Below, piece after piece: positions 12,123 through 23,950 of a stretch of 64,000 bases of DNA. The notes under the pieces are model-generated. The model searched no databases. It was not told the DNA's origin and worked only from the letters and a program-made list of their open reading frames with translations. Origin of the DNA: Ancistrus triradiatus (taxonomy: Eukaryota > Chordata > Actinopteri > Siluriformes > Loricariidae). The first letter of the stretch is position 1; each line of letters starts with the position of its first letter. The stretch lies in assembly GCA_025084515.1 (NCBI GenBank), contig JAJAGP010000220.1:241820-305819 (forward strand). The letters are read 5' to 3'. Position numbers and translations under genes: made by a program.

Positions 12123-12303
12123 ATTTAAATCCCTTGCCTTACGAGTCTCCAGAGTTCTGTCTGAGCAAAGAACAAGCTTTTGCTTCCAGACCCAAGTGTG
12201 TAGTTTGTCCTCGTCCTGTCGATCTGCCACTACTCAAACTGAACACATCAGCGCTGATGGACACAGGAGGGCAAATGAAGTGATTTTAATTACATTCTAA
12301 TTA

Positions 12304-13066
12304 CTACGGGTGTAGCGCTGCATGACGGAGCAAAAATGGGACTCTGTGCATCGTCGCGTTGGATTATGCGTTCTTATTACAGCATCTAATGCAACTGCAT
12401 TTCTGAACACCAGAGGGTGCAAATCCCACAGATCTCAGCTACATAGCCCGTTCTCAGCGAGACTCCTAATTTCTTTTTACTGCAGGGCACTAATGACGCA
12501 TCCATTCATTTTATTAACCTCTTAACCATGGTCCGGGTCGTGAGAAAGCCGGTGCCTAGCCGCCGCACAGGGCGCAAGGCAGGAACGACCCTAGACAGGA
12601 CGCCAATCTATCAGAGTGCCCACACACTCGCATACCAAGGGCACAAACACCAATTAACCTAACACTCGTCTTTGGAATGCGAGGAAACCGGAGTAACCTG
12701 GCATGCAAACTCCACACAGGCAGGATCCGGGGTTGGGATCGAACCGGAGATCTCGTAGCTGTGACGCGACAGTGCTAACCACTGCACTCAGAAGATTAAC
12801 TTTGTTTACATTTTTACACCAGTACGCACTTTGAATTGTTATTTTTCAGAAATAATGTTTTACTCGGTTATTTAAGATGTGACGAATCTACAACAAAGCA
12901 TTTTGTTTACCATTTTAAATCCATTTCTAGTCATTTCTTTTAATAGATACTGGAAAATATGCACTGCTTAAACTTCAGACATGAAATCAGACTGCCTTTA
13001 ATCGAATGTAAAATCGATAACCGTGAGAAATCTGTATCGTGAGCAGAGAGCATCGTTACACCCTTA
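12304..13066. mobile_element. hAT-like MITE with nested SINE
   Basis: The left end CTACGGGTGTAGCGCTGCATG pairs with the inverted right end AGCATCGTTACACCCTTA. A tRNA-derived SINE (12541-12788, minus) is inserted in its middle. Confidence 0.55.
12541..12788 (-). repeat. tRNA-derived SINE, family 2
   Basis: Read on the minus strand it has a head AGTGGTTAGCACTGTCGCG, box B GGTTCGATCCC, then the fish-SINE words GTGTGGAGTTTGCATGC, CGGTTTCCTCGCATTCC and AATTGGTG. It is nested in a hAT-like MITE. Confidence 0.7.
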
Positions 13067-14399
13067 TGTCTATTCCCAGTCAAATCAATGAAGCGCTAGA
13101 TTTTGACACTTGACCATGACCACAAACTAATAAAAAAAAGCCTATTTTTGTCTGTTTTCTTTGTTCGGTTGTTTCTTTTGGGTCAAAAACCACAAGTGCC
13201 GTTTCTTACCCATTTAGGCTGAATAAGTAAAGAGGCCATGATTTCCGGTGCATAATTACAATAACGATTCTCAAATATAATCTAGCAATCATTAGAAAAC
13301 AGAACCCCGGCAGGCATCTCTTCTCTCGCGCCTTGTGTATACAATATTGCAGAAACAAGGATTAAGGGTTCAAACAAGCAGTCATTGAGTCTAAACGATC
13401 CCAGCTCTCTCGCTCAGGCTTGGGTGACTGATCCACCGCCTTGGCCCGTTTCCTGTTCTCGGATATCCCCACACACTTCCCCTCTCACAGACACGCACAT
13501 ACATGCCCATTCACCCTTAGCTGAAAGAGAGAGGTTGACAAGACGAAAACAACACCACCCCTCCCCACCCCCACATCGCTGCGTCTCTGGGGTTGTCTTG
13601 GTAACTGTGCAGAGGCTCCACGTGCGTCGATACGTTAGCAAAAAGGAATCGTTTACTTCGAACGCCGAGGTCGCGGCGAGCGTACACTACAAAGAGCTGC
13701 CATCCTGAGCCATAGGCCTCTCTCGCAGTCCCTCCCCTCTTCCTCACACACTCTTCATCTGTAATTAAACTCTGCACCTCCCGGCTATTTGAGGAGGCCC
13801 GGGAGGCACTCGCTCACTCGTATCGCTGACGCATCTGTCGGCATCGTGAGGTATGATAAAGCCTGGCTCACACAAATTACTCCCTGTCACTGGGTCCCTG
13901 CAACAAACTTCCATTCATTTCAGGTAAATAAAAGATTCATTAACCAGACCCCCCCCCCTCCACACACACACACAGCAATGGGCTCCACACCCCTAGCTGG
14001 AGTTTTGCAGGCTATAACTCGACCATAAGGGGGCACTCCCATTCCACAGAGTTGGTGTTCATGTGAAAGAGAAGGAAAGGAAGATGGAGAAAGAGGGAGA
14101 GGCCCCAGCCTCAAACAGCAGCCATTACTGAGTTCCAATGCAGCTTCAGCACTGGAATCGACAACATGATCGCACCCAGAAATGGGAACGCCAACGCTCG
14201 GGGAGCTTCAATAAGAAAAACTGAGCCATTCGTTCTTCGTTAATCCCAGTCGGTTGTGTTGACATCACAAGACAGTGGCTTAAGCAGTCATGTGAAATGC
14301 TCCACATATCCCAGCCACAGGGGGAGGGGCCTTTTGTGTTGGTGACAATAGTAGCTGGGAGCTGCACCGGACAGCACAGATGCATCAACGAGACAACCA

Positions 14400-14955
14400 G
14401 CTGGTCCAAAAGAGAGAGGAGCAGACCTAGTAGAGGAGATCGAGTATGGGAAGGGGTTAGGACAAAACAGAAAAGACAGGAGGGGGAAAAGAAAAGAGTA
14501 CTGGGGGTTGGGCAGCTGCCTGAGAGAGGGAGAAAAAAAGGAGGTGGGGGAACAGGCAGTCTGCCTTCTCTCCACTTCTCCAGAGCAACGCCCCTCTCCT
14601 TGAGCTGGAGTTACTGCGCCTGCATGTACGCATGAGCACCCAGAGCCGAACGACCGGTAAAGCCGCCCTCATCTCCGGTGAGCCTGAAGGAAAAAGTGGG
14701 ATGCAAAGAGAAAGTAGGGGAGATGAACGAGAGGAAGAAAGAACGTATGGGAGAAAAAATTGGCAATGGAAAAAAGCAGAGGGAGTCGGTGCTGCAGTAA
14801 GGCACAGCCTTGGAGTGGCGCAGTCAGTTCAAGCAGAGAGAGGGAGAGCGAGGGAAAGAGGGGAGGGGCCTAGGAGACCGAGTGGGTGTGTGAGCATGAG
14901 TGTGAAAGCAAGAGATGGAGACGAACCGAAAGAGAGGACAGAAAACGAGACGCGA
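14400..14955. other. Purine-rich tract in intron 4
   Basis: Two stretches (about 14409-14560 and 14690-14950) are dominated by A and G on the plus strand, with words such as GGAGGGGGAAAAGAAAAG and AGAGGGAGAGCGAGGGAAAGAG. A more CpG-rich segment (14990-15130) follows. No repeat family is recognised here. Confidence 0.6.
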
Positions 14956-15789
14956 TCTTAACGGCACGAGGTTCCCATTAATCGCCAGTTTCCTCAACAG
15001 CCCTCATTTCCATTAGCACAAGGACGGACGGACGCGGCCAGCAAAGGCAGGCGCGAAACAACGCAACCACGGCGAGTGCGCAAGGCCCGCGGATCTGAAT
15101 ACAGCATGCATGCGCACAGGAAGCGCAGGCCCCAGAATAGCAACAGGAAACACGCCCCAGACTCTGAATACTGCAATAACACAGGCTCGCAAAACAAGCC
15201 TGAGAACAGTGGCGTGCTGCTGGATATTCAAAGCCACTCTAGACCGAAAGAGAACAGAGAGAGATCAGCTCAAAGCCAGGCAGAGAAGTGAGGGGAAAAC
15301 TGGCAAGACGGTGCAGAGGGGGGTTAGGATTCTGGCATTGCTGGAGCATTTGGCAGGCTTTCTGAGGTGTTGAAGGCAGAGAGATGTGGGTGGTCCTTAT
15401 ACGACGGAGGTTGTGTGAAGAGAGACTCAGCCCAGCCCGAGGCGCCGAATTTTTGAGTTTCAAAGTCTTTTCATCTACTCTCCCACCGACCACCTACCGT
15501 CCTCTCCACCCCAAACTTCATTAATGCACCTTCAATCAGCTCTACATGAATCCACTTTTCTCTTTCATCCAAGCCAACCTGCCCATTTCCTCTACCTCTC
15601 TCACAAGGTCAAGGTAGATCACCAACCCCATTCAGTTCGTTTTAGGGTGTACTCGAATATGTCCGACTCCCCCACTGGCCTGCACTCACACTGCGCTTAA
15701 ATGATCTGGGCCTGAGCATGCATACATCATGATACTGATTTTTGCTGGTCGTGAAGACACGCTTGCAGAGCACAATGAACTCTATGGTC

Positions 15790-16016
15790 ACACAGTGGTA
15801 CTCGATTTTCGTCTGTAATTCGTTCCAGAAAGCTTGTCGAGAACCGATACAAGTACCGAGCAAATTTTTCCCATAAGGAATAAATGTAAATTGAATGAAT
15901 CCACTCCAGACCCGTAGAAAATCCACACTGTACAAGGCATTAATGGGGTTGTATTGTACAGATGCTCCCTGATTTACCATGGGGATATATCCATAGACCG
16001 ACAAATCCATGCTAAG
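15790..16016. mobile_element. Possible pogo/Tigger-like fragment
   Basis: CAGTGGTACTCGATTTTCG, AATTCGTTCCAGAAAGC and TTTTTCCCATAAGGAATAAATG are typical of DNA transposons with CAGTGG ends. TACAGATGCTCCCTGATTTACC may be a second insertion. I cannot assign the family firmly. Confidence 0.4.
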
Positions 16017-17288
16017 TTAAATGTAACATGAACTGAGGAGTTTGAGTGTTTGGTAGAGCGGTCCATACTGTAGAATAGATATGGAAAGGATACTATGATA
16101 AGTAATGTTTAAAACAACCTACAGTTGGCCAAAACCTTTAACAAGAAGCTTATTTTATAATAGTGTTAAAATCTCAATTTAGTGAGTAACGGATTGAAAA
16201 CGAAAAGCTGCCAAGCTAACTGCAGGCATTCAATTCCTGTTTGCTTTCGGTTGGCTCTTATATATATGAACATTTTTAGGATCCATGGAGACTTATTTGC
16301 ACCAAGCATACAGTACTGTGGATGTAAAAATGAAGAAAAACAGCATAAAATCAGAGCAGAAATCTTCTCTGAAGGCCATGTTGAGACTGAATCGTGACTT
16401 GAATGGATGAAACGACTCAATCGGGGAAGCCATCCTCCTCTGGGTGAGACCGGACACCAAGATCAATTACTAAACCGTAGTCAGAAGAGAGTCATTAAAT
16501 GCTATAACTATGCAAAAGACGTTCTGTGTAACAGCTTCTGTAAACGTCCTATTAGCTGAACTTCGAGTGAAGCGTCTGGTCCAGTTCCAGAATCGAGATC
16601 CGACCGTCCAGGCAAGACAACGACAGAATCAGAACGAAGCCTCTAATGCATCCTGAATGAACAAGAAAGCTCTAAACAGAAAGAAGACCTCTGGTGCACC
16701 TCAAATATGAGTGCGACTTCAGAGGGGCAGGAACGGAGCCGGATTAGTAGCGCTGTGAGGAAACCACACAAAAGCTCCCCCTGAGAGACTGGAAGAGATT
16801 AGAGAACACTAAGGAGAAACCATTCATGCTCGCGCACACGCTAAGAAAGAACGTGCCACTTCTAAAAGGACGGGTCCCGCTGCCCCTTGACTGCTCAGAC
16901 AGACGCGTTTATTTTCCACCAGATGCAGCAGGGTTTGACCAGACCTGGGCTGCTAGATAGACCACAAAGCGTTGAGATTAATAGGAGAGAGGGATCGGTC
17001 AGCTCTTTAAAGCTCTAATCAGGGGAGTTTAGTCATTATTTTCAGAATGCTTAAAGCTAAGCAATTCATCTCTTAGTAACTGATATATGGACCCATTTAG
17101 CAGACTATCCACAGTTCCTGTGGTTCGGTGGAGGAGCTACAGACTGCACAGAAGGATGTACTGGCAAGCCACTTCCAGATCTTGGCACAAAAGCTCCATG
17201 ATGGTTTAAAAACTAAGGAAAAAAAGAAAACTATCCATCAACATGATGGCAGTGGATTAAAGATGAATGCATCTTAGTATATAAAGTA

Positions 17289-18635
17289 CTGGTCCTTCTC
17301 ACAAAATTAGCATATCATGAAAAGGTTCTCTAAACGAGCTATTAACCTAATCATCTGAATCAACGAATTAACTCTAAACACCTGCAAAAGATTCTTGAGG
17401 CTTTTGAAAACTCCCAGCCTGGTTCATTACTCAAAACCGCAATTAAGCAAGTAAGACACCCTCAAGCAAGAGGGTAAGACACAGAAAGAAATTTCTGAAC
17501 AAATAGGCTGTTCCCAGATTGCTGTATCAAGGCACCTCAGTGGGAAGTCTGTGGGAAGGAAAAAGTGTGGCAGAAAACGCTGCACAACGAGAAGAGGTGA
17601 CCGGACTCTGAGGAGGATTGTGGAGAAGGGCCGATTCCAGAGCCACCGTGCACAGGCGTGTGCAGGAAATGGGCTACAGGTGCCGCATTCCCCAGGTCAA
17701 CACAATTTTGAACAAACGGCGGCAGAACGCCTTACCTGGGCTACAGAGAAGCAGCACTAGTACTGTTGTCAGTGGTCCAAAGTACTTTTTTTGGATGAAA
17801 GCAAATTGTTTTTTTTGCATGTCATTCGAAATCAAGGTGCCAGAGTCTGGAGGAAGACTGGGAGAAGGGAATGCAAAATGTCTGAAGTCCAGTGTCAAGT
17901 ACCCACAGTCAGGATGGTCTGGGGTGCCATGTCAGCTGCTGGTGTTGGTCCACTGTGTTTTTAATCAGGTCAGGTCATGCATCTAGCTATCAGGAGATTT
18001 TGGAGCCTTCATGCTTCCATCTGCTGAAGAGCTTTATGGAGATGAAGAGTTCATTTTTCAGCACGACCTGGCACCTGCTCACAGTGCCAAAACCACTGGT
18101 AAATGGTTTACTGACCATGGTATTACTGTGCTCAATTGGCCTGCCAACTCTCCTGACCTGAACCCGATAGAGAATCTGTGGGATATTGTGAAGAGAAAGT
18201 TGAGAGACGCGAGACCCAACACTCTGGATGAGCTTAAGGCCGCTATCGAAGCATCCTGGGCCTCCATAACACCTCAGCAGTGCCACAGGCTGATTGCCTC
18301 CATGCCACGCCGCATTGAAGCAGTCATTTCTGCAAAAGGATTCCCGACCAAGAATTGAGTGCATAAATGAACATAATAATCTGAAGGTTGACTTTTTTTT
18401 GTATTAAAAACACTTTTTTTTATTGGTCGGATGAAATATGCTAATTGTGAGAGATAGGAATTTTGGGTTTTCATGAGCTGTATGCCAAAATCATCAGTAT
18501 TAAAACAATAAAAGACTTGAAATATTTCCGTTGGTGTGCAATGAATCTAAAATATATGAAAGTTTCATTTTTATCATTACATTACGGAAAAGAATTAACT
18601 TTATCACAATATGCTAATTTTTTGAGAAGGACCAG
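17289..18635 (+). mobile_element. Tc1-like transposon, near-complete, 1.35 kb
   Basis: The element is bounded by TA on both sides and by terminal inverted repeats that start CTGGTCCTTCTCA and run through ATTAGCATAT, with only a few mismatches between the ends. Inside is a decayed DD34E transposase: HTH-region sequence from about 17460, the first-Asp region (LDESK) near 17785, and an intact C-terminal frame at 18011-18358. Frameshifts and stops break the reading frame between them, so it is non-autonomous now. It lies in arid1a intron 4, opposite to the gene. Confidence 0.9.
17460..18358 (+). pseudogene. Tc1 transposase pseudogene (DD34E)
   Basis: The N-terminal half reads in several frames (KTQKEISEQIGCSQIAVS-type HTH near 17475-17530; RKRCTTRRGDRTL near 17567). 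The last 115 codons (18011-18358) are uninterrupted and hold QHDLAPAH with the second catalytic Asp and NSPDLNPIENLW with the Glu. Exactly 34 residues separate Asp and Glu, the Tc1 spacing. Frameshifts around 17750-18010 disrupt the protein, so cut-and-paste activity is not expected. Confidence 0.88.
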
Positions 18636-18655
18636 TACAGTGCCTGTAGGAAAAA

Positions 18656-18735
18656 AATACACTGCTCAAAAAAATAAAGGGAACACTCAAATAACACATC
18701 CTAGATCTGAATGAATGAAATAATCTCATAGAACA
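18656..18735 (+). mobile_element. Tc1/mariner terminal fragment of a third family
   Basis: ACTGCTCAAAAAAATAAAGG and the following GAACACTCAAATAACACATCC are the widely shared end of another fish/lamprey Tc1 family, as I recall it. Only this short end is present, about 20 bp right of the 17.3-18.6 kb Tc1. Confidence 0.6.
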
Positions 18736-19128
18736 GCCACCCAAACAGAGGCCACACCTATGGCAATGTTGTTGTTTGTTGCCATTCCAGTACAGATAGG
18801 CAATAAACATGGCATTAACATACATAATTTTTCGATCTGGAAATAAATGAGAAGATAGATTTACATAAATTTGGCCTTTTATCTTAAGACAATCTAGAAA
18901 GTTTAGAATCTTCCAAAGAATCTTCCAAGGAATTTCTTCCAAAGAGTCCATTCATATTGCTGTCTTTATATTATTGTTCCTGCTATCGTCAACACCAGGG
19001 CATTCCATTAAGATACGCTTCATCAGCAGTGATGCACAGATTTGGCAAGATAGTGCATCCTCGCCAAGGGGGAAGTACTTATGGCAAACCAACCAATGGA
19101 ATGTCATTAAGTAAGGCATGGTAGCTAT

Positions 19129-19453
19129 TAGGGATGGGTACTGGAAAGGACTTGAGAATACCACATGCATCACGATACATGGGTCACGATATTTATTGCA
19201 ATACATTGCGATATTCTCCATAGTTCACTGAAAATACACAAACAGCTGAAATACAAGTTACATTGTACAATCTGAGTCGTCTTAATACATCACACTGATC
19301 ATTCAGCGGACAAATCACAACACTGTACTGCGACACCTACAAAAGCAGAGACTGTAGTTCACACCCCATTTAAAATGTGTTGATATTTTGACCTGAAAAT
19401 CAATGTAATACATCAGGAAAAATTTCTGTATCGATATTTTTAGCACAGTCCTA
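19129..19453 (-). mobile_element. hAT-like MITE, family with ACCCATGTATCGTGA, copy 1
   Basis: It starts TTAGGGATGGGTACTGGAAAGG and ends TTTTAGCACAGTCCTAG. The interior includes CATGGGTCACGATATTTATTG and CTGAGTCGTCTTAATACATC, which recur inverted at 49200-49532 and 61833-62140. Confidence 0.7.
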
Positions 19454-20437
19454 GCATCAGACATATGGATATAAAGTTCACCAACAAAATGCTCCATGTA
19501 AATAATTTCTAACACAGCTTAAGTTCACAAAGCAGAATTATGGTAATGAATGCAGAGTGGCTGTCTCATTGTGGTTTTAACGATGTCGAGACACAACCAA
19601 ACAGTTGTGCAATGGATCATCCTGTGATGCTGTATGAAAAACTTTCCACCATCGCAGACACACAATCAACATGAACCCAGTGCTTGATGTCGAAAGAAAT
19701 CATTTAAAACAAGCAATGCTGGTGTAGTCTCCACAAACATAAAAGCCTACACTCTTCATTGTTTAAAAAAGGCGCTGGAACGGTTGAACACGTTCGCCCA
19801 TCGCCAAAGCAAAAACAAGCACGGAACCAGCTGAACCAGTCGAGCTTGTTTCAGAAGAACAGGGTTTCACTGTTCCCAGTTTATATGCTCGAGCTGTTTT
19901 CCGGTTCAGTGCGTTATGCTCAGAATTTATAGGAACTGCATAGAGCGCGTTTACGTTTGTCTGAACTCCGACTAGATGAACAAATCTAGTGCCTAATTCA
20001 GCATTTCCTCTATTTAAACTTTATTCAACAACATGGTTGCAGAGTAAATGCTTGGTCAAGCGTGTTAAACATTAAGCCATTGCTAAGTGCTCCAATCCTC
20101 ATCTACAGACACAGCACTCGTGTTTGGTAGGGTTTCACAGTTCAGTTCTAGCTGTAACTGTTTGGTAATGGTAGAACAGAAAAAAAAAGCCACAATATTT
20201 ATCCTGACTTGGGGTTTTCAAGACTAATTTGCATCTGAATCACCATGTTCCTAGAGTCCACGGATTGCATAATATAAAACAAATAAATATGGTTATGGAG
20301 TCTGGCTAGGCCATAAATCACTAGAAGTGGCTAGAAATACCGGACGTTGTTGATTCTAGATTCCTCTGCATTGTCTGTCCAGGACAGGAATGGACACTTA
20401 CCATCAGTAAAAGTAAATATCTATTCTCTAAATAATT

Positions 20438-20600
20438 CAGAAGCTCTCAGGTGGTGCAGCGGCAGTGACCACCGCACTGACTCACCAGGTCGGGCATCAC
20501 GCAAGCACGATTGGCAACGACCTCTGCCAAGTTGTGTGTTGAACTGGCATTCTGTCCAGGGAGGTCCCCATGACCCTGACCAGGATGAGCGGGGTTAAAA
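20438..20600 (+). repeat. Possible third SINE-like family, short copy
   Basis: GCTCTCAGGTGGTGCAGCGG starts a tRNA-like head with CCGCACTGACTCACCAGGTC and a central ACGATTGGCAACGACC. It resembles 34535-34855 only at the head. Confidence 0.4.
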
Positions 20601-20723
20601 TGGAAATTATTCAGAAGAAAAAAACTGTTCAGGACCTTTTGTTGGGTCGAGGCGATGGCACCATGGATACTGCCGAGACCCGTTTGCATGTTCTTTCCTC
20701 TGGGCACATGGTTTCCTTGTAAA

Positions 20724-20902
20724 ACATTTACATTTACAGCATTTAGCAGACGCCCTTATCCAGAGCGACTTACAATTGGTACAGTCTTACAATCCAAGCA
20801 ATTATGGGTTAAGGGTCTTGCTCAAGGACCCAACAGTGGCAGCTTGGCAGAGGTGGGATTTGAACCCTGGACCTTCTGGTCTATAGTCCAGTACCACAGT
20901 CC
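20724..20902 (-). repeat. tRNA-derived SINE, family 1 (inverted pair, left member)
   Basis: A minus-strand copy missing about 14 bp of the box A region. It faces the plus-strand copy at 20953 with a 50-bp gap. Confidence 0.88.
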
Positions 20903-20952
20903 ACAGTCCCAATGATAAAACCATCACTGAGCCTGTATTCAATTGCATTAGG

Positions 20953-21147
20953 GGCTGTGGTGGCCTAGTGGTTAAGGTACTGGACTATGGACCAGAAGGT
21001 CCAGGGTTCAAATCCCACCTCAGCCAAGCTGCCACTGTTGGGTCCTTGAGCAAGACCCTTAACTCACAATTGCTTGGATTGTAAGACTGTACCAATTGTA
21101 AGTCGCTCTGGAGAAGAGTGTCTGCTAAATGACATAAATGTAAAATG
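20953..21147 (+). repeat. tRNA-derived SINE, family 1 (inverted pair, right member)
   Basis: A full plus-strand copy: GTGGCCTAGTGGTTAAGG box A, GGTTCAAATCC box B, tail GTCGCTCTGGAGAAGAGTG. It is inverted relative to 20724-20902. Confidence 0.88.
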
Positions 21148-22007
21148 TCATGGAAAATGTCCAAGTATTTTGACTGGCGTGCCGTCCAGTCATAGACCCC
21201 TCTTGCACCCAGTGCTGCCAGTTAGGCTCCACACTGAATTGATTAGGCAGGCATGGATAACTACTGAGGAAGCGCGTGTCGTACAGTTCAATTGTTATGA
21301 AAGCTCTGTGACATCTGAAACACGCCGAGTTTCAATTTCACTCAGGAGCTTTTCCCCACTGCATTTAACCAGGCTATATTTAGCAGCACGAGTGTCGGCG
21401 GTTAACTTAAGCACCTTCAACCCAGGAGATTCCCCAGGAATAATAAAAAAACCCGCACCGCCTTTGCTCAGGATAAATATATAAATAAATAAAAGACGAG
21501 GGAACCACATCCTGAGGGCATCCCCCACCGGCAGATGACACACTGACTCTCAGCTTCACACTTGCCTTTCCCCTCCTCCCATCCTCTGCTACTCCAGACT
21601 GACACATTAATACCATTTCTTGTTTGAACTCCCTGATGGGGTTTATCTACAGTTTTGCTAAAGCATAAAGAAAAGCAGCAAAACGGCCAGAACATTACAA
21701 AAAACGTGCAAACCGTTTTAGTCAGACAGCAGCTCTCCATGCTTCCCATTAGTAGAATAATAATTTGACATCTAAACCTTGTTTAATTACAATACTCCGA
21801 ACAAATGTATTGTACTCACTTCCAGAAATCTCTTTTGAGGCTGCAAAACACAGCATCCAACCAATTAACACAAACAGAATTCCTCCATGCGTCCCATGAC
21901 ACTGAGCTAGATGAAGACGAGTTGGAGAGGGTGCTGAGTAACGCAATCAGAAGTGCAGAATTTGGGCAGAAGATAGTTAATCTATAAGCCATTTATACAC
22001 TGTATAA

Positions 22008-22428
22008 TAGTGGGGAAAAAAAAGTATTTGGTCAGCCACTGATTGTGCAAGTTCTCCGACTTAGAAAGATGAGGGGGGTCTGTAATTTTCACCATAGCTA
22101 CACTTCCACTATGAGACAAAATGAGAAAATAAATATCATATTTTAGGATTTTTAAAGAATTTAATTGTAAATCATGGTGGAAAATAAGTATTTGGTCACC
22201 CACAAACAAGCAAGATTTCTGGCTCTCACAGACCTGTAACTTCTTTAAAAAGCTCTTCTGTCGTCCACTGGTTACCTGTATCAATGGCACCTGTATAAAA
22301 GACACCTGTCCACAGCCTCAAACAGTCAGACTCCAAACTCAACCATGGCCAAGACCAAAGAGCTGTCGAAGGACACCAGGAAGAAAATTGTAGACCTGCA
22401 CCAGGCTGGGAAGAGTGAATCTACTATA
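22008..22428 (+). mobile_element. Tc1 left-end fragment (same family as 25.9-27.4 kb)
   Basis: GTATTTGGTCAGCCACTGATTG through CATGGCCAAGACCAAAGAGCTG and the start of the transposase (GKSEST) match the left 420 bp of the intron 2 copy. The match stops abruptly at about 22428, so the rest of the element is absent. Confidence 0.85.
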
Positions 22429-22982
22429 ACATATATAGTAGAAATCAAATTTAGCATTCATTACTAATAATATTACTACTATCTTATTAACATAAACCTG
22501 AACATGTTGTACGCAAGTAAAATAGCTCTGTGGTTCCAAGAAGAACGAACAAAACAGAGCAAAGGAACGTGAAGGCGCCATGATTTTATGCCGTCTTGCT
22601 ACGAGTACGAAAAGGCCGCCAGTGGAGAGGCAGACCGAAAATACAGGAGCTGCTTCATTCGCAAAAATTGAAGAGGGCGAATAAAATGTCACATTTTCGC
22701 CCGGCTGAAACATCAAATTTGGTGTGGAAGATGCACCTCTAGTCTTCTGAATGAATCACATTCCTGTGCTTTTAAATCCACACAGGTTTGACACCACCAC
22801 CAAGCAACCGACAGCAATCGAGAAGCAGACGGACATCACCCATACAGGACAAAAACAGAACTGTGAATCATCAACTCAAAGACTCTACTCCTATGGTTCC
22901 ACGTGTTGGGCTTTCTGTAAGCTTGACAGGTTTAAAATCGATATTCATTCAGCAAACAGGTTTCCAGGAATGAGGGACTCAC

Positions 22983-23099
22983 CGGTAGGCTTGAAGGCCG
23001 TCCCTGCATACCGTCCTCCGTACTGCTTTTGCTAGATGCCATAGGCTGGTTAGAAGAAGGACCAGAGGCTTGTGAACTGAATGAGTCCTGAGACAGCTC
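22983..23099 (-). CDS. arid1a: arid1a coding exon 4
   Basis: This 39-codon exon (residues 566-604) is flanked by a GACAAG acceptor and a CCG donor followed by GTGAGT. It translates to ELSQDSFSSQASGPS at the start and GRPSSLP at the end, matching human ELSQDSFGSQASSAPS and SRPSSLP. It has no internal in-frame Met-initiated ORF of note and was found by matching the family and splice sites. It is 117 nt in phase 0, the size I recall for the human exon. Its acceptor has a good T-rich tract. Only about 25 nt further upstream the intron becomes a MITE (see 23124-23950). Confidence 0.9.
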
Positions 23100-23123
23100 C
23101 TTGTCAACAGAAAAAAAACAGAA

Positions 23124-23950
23124 TGAGTGTGTTTACATGCACTTAATGATCTGATAAGACAATAATTGTCAGCATTCTGATCAGAGCTTACATGCACTTG
23201 GGTGTAGGGATGCACCGATATTGAATTTCTTGGGCCGATATGATAACCGATTTTTAGCACATTATTGTGGACGATACCGATGGTAAAATCCGATTTTTAA
23301 AGTGAAATCAGACCAGACAATTGCTGTAAACACAAGGTGCAGTTCACTCAAAGGAAAAATGGTTAAATTCCATTTTATTTTTTAACCTTATGACTGAGAA
23401 GCTCCAAGTATTAATGAGTAACAGCCAAAAGAAAAATCAATATAATAATCCGATTTCTACTTCGCAACCAGTCAACAATCTGACAGAAGGATGTGAAGTA
23501 AACTTCAAACTTTAATTCAATTCCTCATGTCACCTAGCATATACTGCATTTCAGTGGGGAGTCTCCCCTCAAGTGTTCGGTAAGCATTTTGCAAGGGTTG
23601 CCAGATTCTGCCAGATAAACAAACAACCAGGTCTATGAAAACAAGCCAAAAAGTAAAGCAAAGTCTCAAAGCAAGCAGACCTGGCAACCATATTTGATTC
23701 CGCTAGCCCCTTCCGGAACAGCTCTACATTTGGTTACGTCTGCGTGCATGCGCAGACTGAGAAACCCGATTGAAACAAGCACTGAGAAATCTGACTACTG
23801 AGGTAAATATCCAGGTCTTTGTATTGGATTCCTTAATCTGATTTCTAGGCCTTAATCCGATATAGAAATCGGAGTACGCCGTTTACATGACCACTTGAAT
23901 AATCAGCTGCAGAAATCTGATTAGAATCCAATTAAGTGCATGAAAACTCA
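23124..23950. mobile_element. MITE filling arid1a intron 3
   Basis: It starts ATGAGTGTGTTTACATGCAC next to the exon 4 acceptor and ends with the inverted AATCCAATTAAGTGCATG. A cleaner copy of the same element is at 43750-44217 (ATGAGTGCGTTTACATGG to AAGTGCATGTAAAC). A hAT-like end (TAGGGATGCACCGATATTG, 23207 onward) is nested in it and breaks it. The family has CCGAT/ATCGG-rich interiors. Confidence 0.75.
23207..23480 (+). mobile_element. hAT-like left-end fragment nested in MITE
   Basis: The sequence starts TAGGGATGCACCGATATTG and continues GGGCCGATATGATAACCG, the same end type as at 6979 and 2896. I cannot find its right end before MITE sequence (AATCCGATTTCTACTTCGCA) resumes near 23446, so its extent is approximate. 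Confidence 0.5.

Larger units (their letters stand above)
697..22982 (-). other. arid1a: arid1a intron 4 (22.3 kb)
   Basis: The intron runs from the donor GTGAGT at 22982 to the acceptor TTTCAG at 697. Most of it is explained by the transposon and SINE copies listed separately. Stretches without a recognised element (about 980-2350, 3610-4490, 4660-5980, 13070-15790, 16020-17280, 18740-19120, 19460-20420 and 21150-22000) show no credible coding sequence and mostly look like unique AT-rich intron DNA. Confidence 0.85.

Noticed and set aside
20953..21020. Apparent tRNA gene (box A and box B)
   Set aside because: The boxes belong to the head of SINE family 1; the sequence repeats a dozen times with a LINE-like tail and lacks a cloverleaf acceptor stem.
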